The notes under the pieces: generated by a model | What the model saw: the letters and a program-made list of their open reading frames with translations, nothing else | Database searches by the model: none | Told to the model about the DNA's origin: nothing | Shown: one piece after another, positions 1 through 7,486 of the stretch | How positions within the stretch are numbered: position 1 is the first letter of the stretch | Layout: the number at the start of each line of letters is the position of its first letter | Translations under genes and position numbers: made by a program | IMG/VR virus record: IMGVR_UViG_3300046656_000137 | Coordinates: 1-23,522 of that record | From: a virus | Strand: one strand, 5' to 3' | Length of the DNA: 23,522 nt

Positions 1-1
1 C

Positions 2-184
2 CTCGGCGCGACGATCGACAACATGAACGACCCTGCTTGGCAGCAGGCCCTCCACCTTCAGGCTCTGCTCGCCCGCGACGACGAGTTCTTCAGCCGGAAC
101 AACCCGTTCGGCAGGCGCACTCTCGCCGTCTACGCCGCAGCACTCGGCTGGACCCGCCACCTGGTCAATGCAAAGCACAGCTGA
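2..184 (+). CDS. 3' end of a hypothetical protein (truncated by window edge)
   Basis: An open frame runs from the first bases of the window to a TGA at 182-184, giving about 60 codons with no visible start. It reads as credible protein: hydrophilic, with aromatic residues and GC-rich third positions, ending in ...RHLVNAKHS. The frame starting at base 37 in another phase is a shadow. I do not recognise a family. It is followed at 197-219 by a GC hairpin that may end its transcript, and it runs in the same direction as the small gene at 282. It is likely the last or second-last gene of a rightward operon entering from the left. The upstream sequence is needed to identify it. Confidence 0.6.
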   Translation, partial: LGATIDNMNDPAWQQALHLQALLARDDEFFSRNNPFGRRTLAVYAAALGWTRHLVNAKHS

Positions 185-196
185 CGAGCACAACCG

Positions 197-219
197 GCCG
201 GGGGGGTTACGCCCCCGGC
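197..219 (+). terminator. GC-rich hairpin after the first gene
   Basis: The arms GCCGGGGG (197-204) and CCCCCGGC (212-219) pair perfectly over 8 bp around a 7-nt loop. The hairpin begins 13 bp after the stop codon of the upstream gene. It has no T-tract, as is common for terminator-like hairpins in high-GC actinobacteria and their phages. It lies just upstream of a TAGGAT box (231-236), so it could instead be part of a promoter region. Confidence 0.4.
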
Positions 220-230
220 AAGCCATACGG

Positions 231-236
231 TAGGAT
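231..236 (+). promoter_or_regulatory. candidate -10 box TAGGAT for the 54-aa gene
   Basis: TAGGAT fits an actinobacterial sigma70-type -10 box and sits 46 bp before the ATG at 282. No good -35 is visible: TTACGC at 207-212 is 18 bp upstream but matches the consensus poorly. The 9-mer TAGGATGGT here also occurs on the minus strand near 15665-15673, again just after a strong hairpin. That supports a shared regulatory element, but the call is tentative. Confidence 0.35.
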
Positions 237-281
237 GGTGTTGCGCCGGGGGCCTGCCCCGACCAGACAAGGAGAATCGCC

Positions 282-446
282 ATGCGTCCGCTCACCCAGG
301 AGCAGCTGGACAAACTAAATGCTGCGCTCGCCGACGCGGGCCTGTTCCTCTCCCCCGTCTCCGACACCGTGTGGAACGTCCACAACGAGCCGAACGACAA
401 GGAAGAGACCTACGAGTACACCCTGACCGCAACCGTCACCGAGTAA
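282..446 (+). CDS. Small hypothetical protein, 54 aa
   Basis: The ATG at 282 is preceded by a good ribosome-binding site, AAGGAG at 269-274, with 7 nt spacing. The frame ends at TAA 444-446. The product is an acidic 54-aa protein: an N-terminal helix-like part (LTQEQLDKLNAAL) followed by a short part that looks beta-rich (DTVWNVHNEP..., YEYTLTATVTE). It has no signal peptide or membrane segment. I do not recognise a family. It is the last rightward gene before the convergent hairpin at 459-496 and is probably transcribed from the TAGGAT candidate upstream. Confidence 0.65.
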   Translation: MRPLTQEQLDKLNAALADAGLFLSPVSDTVWNVHNEPNDKEETYEYTLTATVTE

Positions 447-458
447 CCTGAACAGAGC

Positions 459-496
459 GCGGCCCCCCACCCAGCGACGACGAGGTGGGGGGCCGC
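459..496. terminator. Perfect 13-bp inverted repeat between convergent genes
   Basis: GCGGCCCCCCACC (459-471) and GGTGGGGGGCCGC (484-496) are perfectly complementary over 13 bp with a 12-nt loop. The hairpin lies 12 bp after the stop of the rightward 54-aa gene and about 115 bp beyond the end of the leftward lysis genes. A bidirectional terminator is the natural reading. There is no T-tract on either side. The remaining DNA from 497 to 590 shows no convincing gene on either strand. Confidence 0.65.
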
Positions 497-590
497 TCCC
501 TGTGTGCCGTCCGCCCCGCTCGGAGGTCACGGGACGAATCGGCCCGGCTGGCCTGGTGCGCTGGGACGGGGGTCGTATCCCGCGCGACGA

Positions 591-608
591 CGGGCCTTCC
601 GGAGCCCG
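591..608 (-). terminator. Short hairpin after the last lysis gene
   Basis: CGGGC (591-595) pairs with GCCCG (604-608), and the loop contains the palindrome TCCGGA. It starts 2 bp past the stop codon of the holin-like gene (611-613) on the minus strand. It is small and lacks a T-tract, so it is only a possible terminator or 3'-end stabiliser. Confidence 0.3.
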
Positions 609-610
609 AA

Positions 611-808
611 TCAGCTCGTCGGGCTGTTCTTCGGCGAGACGTACACCGCGAGGAAGCCAGCCGCGAATCCGGCAACCACCGCGCCGACGAACCTGCCGAG
701 CTCCGAGCTGATCGGACCGCCCGAGTAGGTGTAGGCTCCGGCGGCAACCACCGCTCCGGCGATTCCGCCAGCCCACGCCTTCTTGGCCTTACCGAAAATC
801 TTGTCCAT
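611..808 (-). CDS. Holin-like small membrane protein, 65 aa
   Basis: The chosen ATG at 808 gives MDKIFGKAKKAW..., preceded by TAGGACGAGA as ribosome-binding site. The longer open frame upstream runs into the neighbouring gene and has unlike composition. The product has a basic N-terminus (residues 1-10), two hydrophobic Ala/Gly/Val-rich segments (about 12-31 and 38-60), and a short polar tail. This is the layout of small two-segment phage holins, which assemble in the cytoplasmic membrane and time the escape of the endolysin. It is the last gene of the lysis end, 7 bp after the preceding gene. Holin function is inferred from size, topology and position. The two membrane proteins upstream are alternative holin or antiholin candidates. 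Confidence 0.65.
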   Translation of the reverse strand: MDKIFGKAKKAWAGGIAGAVVAAGAYTYSGGPISSELGRFVGAVVAGFAAGFLAVYVSPKNSPTS

Positions 809-815
809 TCTCGTC

Positions 816-1142
816 CTACTTCCTGGGCAAACAGCCCGATCTGCGGTACTCCTCAAGCCACGTGTCGTGCGCCTTCCGCCCGACATCGGTGACCGCCTCC
901 GAGTATACGTCCACCTGCGTACCGATCAGGCGACAATAGACCCGGAGGCCCTCAACCCGTGCCGCTGCTTCGGCTTGTGCCTGCGCCTCCTGGGTCCTGG
1001 TGATCGTGTGCTGATTGATCAGGACCGATGCGTAGATCGACAAGCCAGGCGACACCAGCATGACGAACATGCCGACCACCAACCAGTAGATCGACAGCCG
1101 GACCTCCTTGCGCAGCGGCCGTTCGCTGCCGCCGGGGGTCAT
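816..1142 (-). CDS. Membrane-anchored protein with helical ectodomain, 108 aa
   Basis: The ATG at 1142 gives MTPGGSERPLRKEVRL..., a basic N-terminus, one strong hydrophobic segment (about residues 17-41), then an Ala/Glu/Gln-rich helix (TRTQEAQAQAEAAARVEG) likely to form a coiled coil. The topology suggests one membrane pass with a long helical domain on one side, similar to accessory lysis proteins. An upstream in-frame ATG (1205) would add 21 Arg/Cys-rich residues that look like out-of-frame translation, so I prefer 1142, although no strong ribosome-binding site precedes it. The gene sits between two other small membrane proteins at the end of the late region. It may be an antiholin or accessory lysis protein, but I cannot name a family. 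Confidence 0.6.
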   Translation of the reverse strand: MTPGGSERPLRKEVRLSIYWLVVGMFVMLVSPGLSIYASVLINQHTITRTQEAQAQAEAAARVEGLRVYCRLIGTQVDVYSEAVTDVGRKAHDTWLEEYRRSGCLPRK

Positions 1143-1176
1143 CGGACCACCAGCAGCAGCACGACCACCACACCGC

Positions 1177-1440
1177 TCAATCCTGAGGCGATGACGGCAA
1201 GCCATCGGTACCAGACCGGCGTCGGCCGATCGCCTCCGCGATTGAGGTTGCGCCTACCGCCAGGCCCGGAACCCCAATGACCGAACCAGCCAGGATCAGG
1301 ACCGATTCCCGAATTTCCGGGCGTGAGATCTCCAAAAAAATGACCGCCCACCCCCCAAGGAACGACCCGATGTCCCGGATCAAGACCCATGGACGGGGCA
1401 ACCTGACGGCTTGACCCGAAGGTGTTTGCTGCTTGCTCAC
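1177..1440 (-). CDS. Small membrane protein of the lysis region, 87 aa
   Basis: The start is GTG at 1440 (VSKQQTPSGQ...), with AGGATGG about 6 nt upstream. Residues about 20-37 (LIRDIGSFLGGWAVIFLE) and 46-65 (SVLILAGSVIGVPGLAVGAT) form two hydrophobic stretches joined by a short charged loop. The C-terminal tail is polar (IGRRRSGTDG...). Two helices and a location just downstream of the endolysin and peptidase genes make it a second holin or antiholin candidate. It lies 50 bp downstream of the neprosin-like gene and 34 bp before the next start. The role is an inference from topology and neighbours. Confidence 0.6.
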   Translation of the reverse strand: MSKQQTPSGQAVRLPRPWVLIRDIGSFLGGWAVIFLEISRPEIRESVLILAGSVIGVPGLAVGATSIAEAIGRRRSGTDGLPSSPQD

Positions 1441-1490
1441 CCATATCCATCCTGACGGTCACTCGTCCAGCGATCAAGCCGGGTGGTTGG

Positions 1491-2405
1491 TTAGCAGCTC
1501 CCAGCGTTGCCGGGGAGGCCTCCGCCCGACGTGTAGCCAGGACCGCCGTAGTAGATGGTCCGGTTGGCAGCGGACGCGAACGACACGTTGTACGCACTCG
1601 AGTCGGTGATCGCCCCGTACGAGAAATAGCTGGTCGCGGCCGAGTTGACCAGCGACAGGCTGCCGACGTACGGGTGACCAGTGGTCGCAGGAGAGCCCTG
1701 GAGGAAGCCGTCACTCATGTCGCCGCACGGCTTGTCGTTCGCCGTCCCCGGGTTGTTGGCCCCGTTGTAGGCGTATTCACCGAACGCCAGCACGTACTGC
1801 GCCTTGGACCATCCGGCCGTGAATGCCGTTGGCTGCCAGCAACCGATGTGTGCGGGGGTCGGCGAGGTGCCGTAGTAGACATGCCAGCCGTTCGACGACA
1901 GACCACAGTCGAGATCGGAGTGGTACACCTGAATCAGCTTGGCGGTGCCGAGGACGGAGGTCAAGTCAGCGCCCAGGTTAGTGGAAGTACCCGTGTCGTC
2001 CACCCACGGACCCCCCGTACCGTTGTAGCACCCGGTAACCGGCGAGCCGTTGTGCCAGGCGCACGAGTAGAGATGGGCGTGGCTGTCACCCCACACGTCG
2101 TACGCGACCGCGATCCCGGCCTCGACGCAGTCCCCGGCGGTGACCGTGGTGTCCCGGCAGGCGCCCTCCGCGATCAGCGAGTGGTCCCGGACGCCTCCGT
2201 AGACCGTGGTCGGCACGTACGGCGCGACGACGTAGAAGCTGCCGGAAATGCCGTCGGAGTCCTGCGGCGCGACCAGCGTCTGGCTGACGGTGGCATAGTA
2301 GAAGCCAGCGCCGGTGAATGGAGTGGCCTGGGCCGGAGAGGCGATCCCGACCAGCGCGGCAGCGAACACCAGCGCGGCGCCCACGAACGAAACGAACTTC
2401 CTCAC
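1491..2405 (-). CDS. Secreted neprosin-like glutamic peptidase, 304 aa
   Basis: The start is GTG at 2405, coupled by a GTGA overlap to the endolysin stop; the open frame upstream is a shadow. Residues 1-27 form a classical signal peptide: basic MRK, hydrophobic core, then AQA before a likely cleavage after residue 27. The mature part resembles the neprosin (DUF239) family, prolyl endopeptidases first known from plants. Hallmarks visible are EAGIAV (95-100), YDVWGDSHAHLY (102-113), TGCYN (124-128), WHVYYG (174-179), IGCWQP (187-192) and FGEYAY (208-213). E95 and E210 match the two catalytic glutamates of neprosin (188 and 297), spaced 115 residues here against 109. Eight cysteines suggest disulfides after export. 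It sits between the endolysin and membrane lysis genes, so a role in degrading host envelope or surface protein at lysis is plausible. The family call is from motifs only. Confidence 0.7.
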   Translation of the reverse strand: MRKFVSFVGAALVFAAALVGIASPAQATPFTGAGFYYATVSQTLVAPQDSDGISGSFYVVAPYVPTTVYGGVRDHSLIAEGACRDTTVTAGDCVEAGIAVAYDVWGDSHAHLYSCAWHNGSPVTGCYNGTGGPWVDDTGTSTNLGADLTSVLGTAKLIQVYHSDLDCGLSSNGWHVYYGTSPTPAHIGCWQPTAFTAGWSKAQYVLAFGEYAYNGANNPGTANDKPCGDMSDGFLQGSPATTGHPYVGSLSLVNSAATSYFSYGAITDSSAYNVSFASAANRTIYYGGPGYTSGGGLPGNAGSC

Positions 2406-3229
2406 TTGCTGGACTCCTGTCCCTCGGTGATGCCGGTAAAGTGGGCCTGGAGCTTGTCGTTCATCGAGTCGACCTTGGCCGTCAGCGTGTCGACCTTGGT
2501 GTCGATGCCGGTAACGGTCTTCTCGGTGTCGTAGACCGTCTGGCCGACCTGCGAGTCGTACTCGTACTGCATGAGCTGACCCTCGACGAACGGCGCGCCG
2601 GGCCGACGCTGGCAGTTCACCGCGTGGCCGACCGGAGCTTCCGGCTTGGGCGGAGTGCCCATGGCCTTGCTCTGCATGAAGTACTCGTCCAGCCATGCGA
2701 ACAGCGTTGCTTTGTCAGGCATGTCGTCTGCAACTCCCCACGGGCTGACGTCGTTCTCGCACGACGTCTCGTATCGGGCACTGAAATGTGCGTGGTTAGT
2801 GTGCGGGTCACTGGTCGCGGTGTACGGCTTCCACGCGAAGTCGTCGACGTCCTTGTCGGCGATCTGGCCGAACCAGATCACGTAGTTCAGGCGGCACTTG
2901 TCGTTCGGGTCGAGCCACCGCTTGCGTTCGCGGTCGACGATCTCGTGAATCTTCTGGTCGTACCAGCTGCCCTTGATGTCCCCACGCTTGCCGTCCGGCC
3001 ACGGCCCGGTCGAGTCGCAGTCGTAGGCGTGGACCTCGTTGATTGCGTCCGAGTCCTTACTCCTCAGGACATCGGAGTCCTCGTCCGGCGTGTGGTCCGA
3101 GCTCGACTTGTGACTCTGGTCGCCGACGAAACCCTCGGCTCCCTTGTCCCGCCCACTACCGGCTGGCGAGGCCTCGTCGAACTCGCCTTGCAGTGCCTTC
3201 AGACACGGGATGACTACCCAGCTGCTCAT
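2402..3229 (-). CDS. Endolysin-like M15-type peptidase, 275 aa
   Basis: The ATG at 3229 follows GAAGGGGGAAC, a strong ribosome-binding site. The N-terminal domain (about residues 1-155) has the metal-site pattern of D-Ala-D-Ala peptidases of the M15/VanY type, as in many actinophage lysins: SDHTPDEDSDV (45-54), NEVHAYDCDSTG (64-74) and HTNHAHFS (143-150). Candidate zinc ligands are H46 or H67, D70 or D72, and H146 or H148. Such enzymes cut peptidoglycan stem or cross-bridge peptides. There is no signal peptide, so export would need a holin. The C-terminal third has a Pro-rich linker (193-200) and a helical tail (about 230-262, IDTKVDTLTAKVDSMNDKL) that could form a coiled coil. The gene lies after the minor tail genes and overlaps the secreted peptidase gene by 4 bp. 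The enzyme class is fairly secure; the exact bond cut is not. Confidence 0.8.
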   Translation of the reverse strand: MSSWVVIPCLKALQGEFDEASPAGSGRDKGAEGFVGDQSHKSSSDHTPDEDSDVLRSKDSDAINEVHAYDCDSTGPWPDGKRGDIKGSWYDQKIHEIVDRERKRWLDPNDKCRLNYVIWFGQIADKDVDDFAWKPYTATSDPHTNHAHFSARYETSCENDVSPWGVADDMPDKATLFAWLDEYFMQSKAMGTPPKPEAPVGHAVNCQRRPGAPFVEGQLMQYEYDSQVGQTVYDTEKTVTGIDTKVDTLTAKVDSMNDKLQAHFTGITEGQESSK

Positions 3230-3241
3230 GTTCCCCCTTCC

Positions 3242-3763
3242 CTACAGGTCGTCGACCTTGGCGATCTCTACCACGCTGCCCGCGTTGACAGCGATGTTGG
3301 ACGCGGTATTGACCCCCTGCGCCCACTGGACCGAGAAAACACCGGACGCGAGAATCTCAACCCGGAACGCCTTCTCCTCGATTGCCGCGCCGGGGGACGA
3401 GATGACCGCCGTGTCGTAGATCGCGTCGGCCCCCGCGTCAATGCCCTTCATCGTGACCAGGTTCAACGCATCCGCAGCCGCAGTGTTGGCGACGCCAGGC
3501 CCGTGGCATGACCGAATGGGCGATGTCCACGACCCGGTAAACGCCCAGCGCGTCTTGAGTTTCGCTGCTGCACTGGCAGTCGAGTGCATCAGCAGGACCT
3601 TGATCGAGTAGTACCCCGGGTCCAACGGGATGTTCGACAGGTCCGGGTCGTCAGCCAGGGTCACCGTCGAGATTCGCAGGGTCTGCGATCCTTTGTAGTA
3701 CTCGGCCGGTCGCAACCCAGCCATGTCGTCGGCGTAAACGATCTGACCCGCCCCTAGCCCCAC
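3242..3763 (-). CDS. Minor tail protein, 173 aa
   Basis: The start is GTG at 3763 (VGLGAGQIVY...), preceded by AAGGGGGCGAA and 9 bp after the stop of the large minor tail gene. The opening part (AGQIVYADDMAGLRPAEYYKGS) resembles the N-terminal segment of small actinophage tail-tip or fibre proteins. The rest is small, polar and probably beta-rich (YYSIKVLLMHS, FRVEILASGVFSVQW, IAVNAGSVVEIAKVD), as in a capsid-like or lectin-like sandwich. There are no catalytic motifs or membrane segments. Its position between the tail-tip gene and the endolysin is where receptor-binding or fibre proteins are often found. Function is inferred from context. Confidence 0.65.
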   Translation of the reverse strand: MGLGAGQIVYADDMAGLRPAEYYKGSQTLRISTVTLADDPDLSNIPLDPGYYSIKVLLMHSTASAAAKLKTRWAFTGSWTSPIRSCHGPGVANTAAADALNLVTMKGIDAGADAIYDTAVISSPGAAIEEKAFRVEILASGVFSVQWAQGVNTASNIAVNAGSVVEIAKVDDL

Positions 3764-3772
3764 TTCGCCCCC

Positions 3773-6700
3773 TTACCAAGCCATCCGCCACGGGTCCGCG
3801 ACGTCCACGCGAGACCCGGATGCCAGCGTCTTTAGTACACCATAGACCGGGGCCTGGTCGACCTGTAGTGTCTGAGGTGTACTGGAGTAGGTGGCGGGCT
3901 TCATCAATCGAACGTCGTCTATCCATGCGAACTTGCCGGTCGACAGCTGTGCAATCGCACGCACCCTAGCAAACACGGAGGAGGCCGGAACCACGATGTC
4001 GGCCGAGAAGTGCGTCCAAACGTTCGCCCCAACGGCAACCAGCGTCGGCGTCACCCCGGCGACGAACACCGACCCGGCGTCAAAGAAAATGCCCTGACAG
4101 ACGATGTTGGTTGCCACTTCGGCCTTGATCCACGCGCTGATGCGGACGGTCTCGCCCGGCGTGACCGCTGTCTGCGACGCCGATGATGAGGTGACTCCTG
4201 TGTCGCTCGCTGCCGCCCCGCTGGTCGCCCGCAGACACGGGTTGTTCGGGGTTCGCATGTCAGCGATCTTGCGGTCCCAATATAGGCCTGTGGTCGTCCC
4301 GACCGGATCCCAGCCGGAGATCCCCGCATCGAAATACGGATTGGCGTTGAGCACCCTGCCGACTGATCGGACCCGGAGGCGACAGCCGTTCACCTTGACC
4401 TCGAACGGAAAGGACTTCGGCTCTGCGGCAGGGAGCACCCACTGAGCCCAGGGCGAATTGATGGTCGACGACAGCAGCGTGTCGGTGCCGGAAGTGAACG
4501 TGGACGCCAGGGTCGCGTGTTCGGTCCCCAACCGTGTCGTCTTGCCGATCACGCCGATGTTGTAGACGCTGGCGGGCTGGGTGACCGCCGTCCAATCGTA
4601 TTCGTACTGGTCGATGGTCTCTTCGTACTTCTGGATCAGCTGGAGGGTCGGCTCCTTGCTGACCTCCGGGTTGAAGATCCGCAGCACGTCGCCGGTGTCG
4701 CACGAGATTAGCGCCCACATCCGCGCCGGATCGTCGTCCCACGGCTCGTTGTGGAACTGCGTGTGGATGCTCGGCATGCGCAGCTCGTCGAGCGTACCGA
4801 CTGAGCGCTTCCAGTCGGCGACCGACTGCAGCTGATCGTCGGCGAAATATGGGTATTCGGGGGCGATGTCGTAGGTGCCGACGCCTTGCCCGTCGACCGC
4901 AGGCTCGTTGACGTTGAGCGGTCCGGTGTACTGGACCGACCGGGCCGACCCGCCGTTGGTCCGCTTGACCGTGACGTCGTTGACGGTGTTCTGGTCGTCG
5001 TCGTCCGGCTCCATCGGCTCGGTCAGGTGCCCCAGGTCGATGTACAGGTCGATCGGCACCTGGTTCCACAGCGAGTCCCGGGTGCGCAGGTTCAGCCCGA
5101 AGCCGTCTCGCTCCTCCATCTGGATCGAGCCGTCCATCGCTGCCGCACTGCCCATCAGCTCCAGCGTCTTGCCCTTGGCCTGCACCCCGAGCAGCTTGCC
5201 GGTCGCGGCAAACACCGCCGTCTTGTTGGTCGGAATCCCCGAGTTCAGGGCCAGCCGGGTCCACCGGGCGAGAGCGTCCTCGCCGTTGTACCCAGCCGAC
5301 GCCCTAGCGAAGTCTGCCGTGACAAACGGGAGGTCTGCCGGGTAAATGAAGGCCTGCGCGACCTGGAGATGTCCGGCCGTCACCAGAACCGCCGAGCTCT
5401 GGAAGTCGGTACCGCCGCACGTCCCCGCCGACCCAGCGAAGGTGCTATTGATGGTGTAGAAGCCGGTCGCCCCGTGGTAGTGGTAGTTGAACGCCCAGGA
5501 GACCGTGCCCGCCGAGTCGAACACGTACAGGTTGGTCGCCATCCAGGCACCGAACGGGAGCTCCGAAGAGCCGTTGTAGAACGAGGCGGTACTCGAGCTA
5601 AGCAGCGTGCTCGCCGCGTCGTACGCCTCGATCCGGGCCTGCCTGTCGGCCTGTAGCCACACCTTCCAGGTCTTGGCCGTGCCAGACGAGTTGACCTTGT
5701 ACAGCAGGACGTCAGACGCCGGAGCATCAGGGACCCGCATGTAGCAGAAGTTGGACCACTTGCCTGGGGCCGCTCCTGGCCTGGCCCGGACCGCCAAATA
5801 CGAGTCGTTCTCAGCAAAGTCAGCGAATGCGAAGATGCCGGGGGCGGCTGCCGTCCCCGTTTCCTCCGGAGTCCCAATCGTCAGGTTCCGAGCAACCGGG
5901 GCCGCACCGTTGTCGATCAGGTTCGGGACCGTCCGGCCACCCTGCTCGAACTCGTCCAGCGGCAGCCAAGCACGGGCAGTCGCCGCATAGGAATCGAAAT
6001 AGAGCGTCGCCGGGGAGGCCTGCGGCTTCTTGCCCTGACCGTACCGACGCAGCGGGCCTCGGGCGCTGATCGGAACCCACTGGTCCTGACGCGACAGGTC
6101 CCAACGCGGAGGGAGCTTGGTGATCTCGGCATGGGCGCGCCAAACCGTCACCTGGACCGAGTCGAAAGTGACAGTCGCCGACCCGTCCTTTACGTACAGG
6201 CCGACCATGCCGACCCGGGGCGGGTTGCCTGCTTGGGTCGCTGCCTGCGTCTCGGAGGCCGTGATGTCCCAGGTGTTCAGCGGCTCCGGGTCGCCGTCTT
6301 TCCACATCCTCATTCGGCGCTTGATCCCGGTAATCTGGGCCTTGATCCAGTAGTACTGGTTGGCGAGGATGCTGGCCCCGGTCGTGTGGCTGATGAATGA
6401 GGAGCCGTTGTATACCGCGACCTTACGCAGGAACTCGGTGTCCGGCGACCCCGGGTTAATGCCCGCCGAGTAGTAGTCGAGATTGTCCGCCTCGAGGAAC
6501 TCCACGTCGTCGATGTAGAGTGTCGTCCCGTTGGCTGGCGACCCGGACAGCGACGAACCGATCAGCGCGGTGACGGCGGTGTCCGGCGCGACTCCGGAGA
6601 CCTCGTACACGCCCCACGTGTTGGCGACGAACACGATCGCCGTGGTGGAGCTGGAAATCAGCGACCCGCCCGCGTCGTACCAATTGATGACCCAGGAACC

Positions 6701-7486
6701 GGAGACGGCGGCGGTGCACCTCAACCAGCCGCGTGCCTGGTAGCTCCGGCCCGGCTGGACCTGCAACGTACCCGGGATCGCCTCAGTCCGCAGATGGGAG
6801 TTAGCAGGGGAGCCGGATACAGTCATCGATCCGGCAGTCGACCCGGAGTGCACCTGGGCTGAGGTCAAGGCAAAGGGGGTGGTGGTGCCGGTTGTGGTCC
6901 AGCTGCCAGGGCCGGACTCGAAGTCGGTCGAGTAGACCAGCGAGTCGCGCATGCGCAGGACGACACCGAACTCCGACGTCAGCGCGGAGGCCTTCACCCG
7001 AGTGAGGACCTCGCAGTCGCCGTACTGACCAAACACGGCCATCTGGGTGCCGGACGCCCCGACGATCGTCCCGGTGTTCGCAGTCGTGTCGAAGTTGGTC
7101 GCGGTACCGTAGATCCGCCAGTAATCGCCGAGGTGGGTGACGTTCTCGCGGTCGGTCCACGAGTCCATCCGCCCCCAGCTGTCAGCCAGCGTCCGGCCGT
7201 TGAACGTGTCTGTCCTGCGGGCCAGGCCGAACCGTACGGGGGTGTTGCGCCCGAGCTTCCCGTAGTTCACGCTGAGTTCGTTCTTCGGGCTGTACTTGCC
7301 CCCAGCGTTGTTCAGCACGAAGTCGACCTGGGTGGGCTCAACCTCGTTGCCTTCGTTGGGCATGCCCCGGGTGATCTTGAGTCCACCGCCGGAGTGGGCT
7401 GACCCGAGCCGCACGTCATCGGTGATGTCGGTCCACACCCCACCGATCAGCATCTCGACTACCGGATTGATCGGAGTGATGCCCAC
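3773..7486 (-). CDS. Large minor tail / tail-tip protein with two carbohydrate-binding-like modules, 1237 aa
   Basis: The start is GTG at 7486, directly after the TAA of the tape measure gene. The N-terminus (about 1-95: VEMLIGGVWTDITDDV, GMPNEGNEVEPTQVDFVLNN, GKLGRNTPVRFG) matches the opening of long siphophage minor tail proteins. Around 95-183 and 335-455 a concanavalin/laminin-G-like domain appears (FNGRTLADSWG..., YWRIYG, YSAGINPG, VTFDSVQV), split by an inserted sandwich module at about 183-334 ending IDDVEFLEAD. A second LamG-like region (NDSYLAVRARPG...) lies at about 550-700. Near the C-terminus, residues 1047-1196 form another carbohydrate-binding-like module (NANPYFDAGISGW ... FAWIDDVRLM). 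A stretch with EPDDDDQNTVNDVTVKR looks structural. It probably forms the tail tip and binds host cell-wall glycans. Domain limits are by eye. Confidence 0.8.
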   Translation of the reverse strand: MGITPINPVVEMLIGGVWTDITDDVRLGSAHSGGGLKITRGMPNEGNEVEPTQVDFVLNNAGGKYSPKNELSVNYGKLGRNTPVRFGLARRTDTFNGRTLADSWGRMDSWTDRENVTHLGDYWRIYGTATNFDTTANTGTIVGASGTQMAVFGQYGDCEVLTRVKASALTSEFGVVLRMRDSLVYSTDFESGPGSWTTTGTTTPFALTSAQVHSGSTAGSMTVSGSPANSHLRTEAIPGTLQVQPGRSYQARGWLRCTAAVSGSWVINWYDAGGSLISSSTTAIVFVANTWGVYEVSGVAPDTAVTALIGSSLSGSPANGTTLYIDDVEFLEADNLDYYSAGINPGSPDTEFLRKVAVYNGSSFISHTTGASILANQYYWIKAQITGIKRRMRMWKDGDPEPLNTWDITASETQAATQAGNPPRVGMVGLYVKDGSATVTFDSVQVTVWRAHAEITKLPPRWDLSRQDQWVPISARGPLRRYGQGKKPQASPATLYFDSYAATARAWLPLDEFEQGGRTVPNLIDNGAAPVARNLTIGTPEETGTAAAPGIFAFADFAENDSYLAVRARPGAAPGKWSNFCYMRVPDAPASDVLLYKVNSSGTAKTWKVWLQADRQARIEAYDAASTLLSSSTASFYNGSSELPFGAWMATNLYVFDSAGTVSWAFNYHYHGATGFYTINSTFAGSAGTCGGTDFQSSAVLVTAGHLQVAQAFIYPADLPFVTADFARASAGYNGEDALARWTRLALNSGIPTNKTAVFAATGKLLGVQAKGKTLELMGSAAAMDGSIQMEERDGFGLNLRTRDSLWNQVPIDLYIDLGHLTEPMEPDDDDQNTVNDVTVKRTNGGSARSVQYTGPLNVNEPAVDGQGVGTYDIAPEYPYFADDQLQSVADWKRSVGTLDELRMPSIHTQFHNEPWDDDPARMWALISCDTGDVLRIFNPEVSKEPTLQLIQKYEETIDQYEYDWTAVTQPASVYNIGVIGKTTRLGTEHATLASTFTSGTDTLLSSTINSPWAQWVLPAAEPKSFPFEVKVNGCRLRVRSVGRVLNANPYFDAGISGWDPVGTTTGLYWDRKIADMRTPNNPCLRATSGAAASDTGVTSSSASQTAVTPGETVRISAWIKAEVATNIVCQGIFFDAGSVFVAGVTPTLVAVGANVWTHFSADIVVPASSVFARVRAIAQLSTGKFAWIDDVRLMKPATYSSTPQTLQVDQAPVYGVLKTLASGSRVDVADPWRMAW

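Noticed and set aside
497-590. Possible short gene in the gap after the convergent hairpin
   Set aside because: A GTG-start frame exists on the minus strand, but it reads through the inverted repeat and has no convincing protein character.
1143-1205. Longer start for the 108-aa membrane protein
   Set aside because: The added residues (MACRHRLRIERCGGR...) are Arg/Cys-rich and look like out-of-frame translation of the overlapping gene end.
1139-1714. Minus-strand open frame ending in a hydrophobic segment and forming an ATGA with the next gene
   Set aside because: It overlaps the 87-aa membrane protein and the end of the neprosin-like gene in another phase. Its Arg/Pro/Gly-rich body is typical of a shadow frame. 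No start lies close to the hydrophobic end, apart from a TTG that would give only 13 codons.
1422-3511. Long plus-strand open frames opposite the lysis and tail genes
   Set aside because: They mirror the third-position GC bias of the minus-strand genes, are Arg/Val/Asp-rich and lack ribosome-binding sites.
4886-5656. Plus-strand 256-codon frame within the tail-tip gene
   Set aside because: Antisense shadow of the 1237-aa minor tail gene; composition does not look like a protein.
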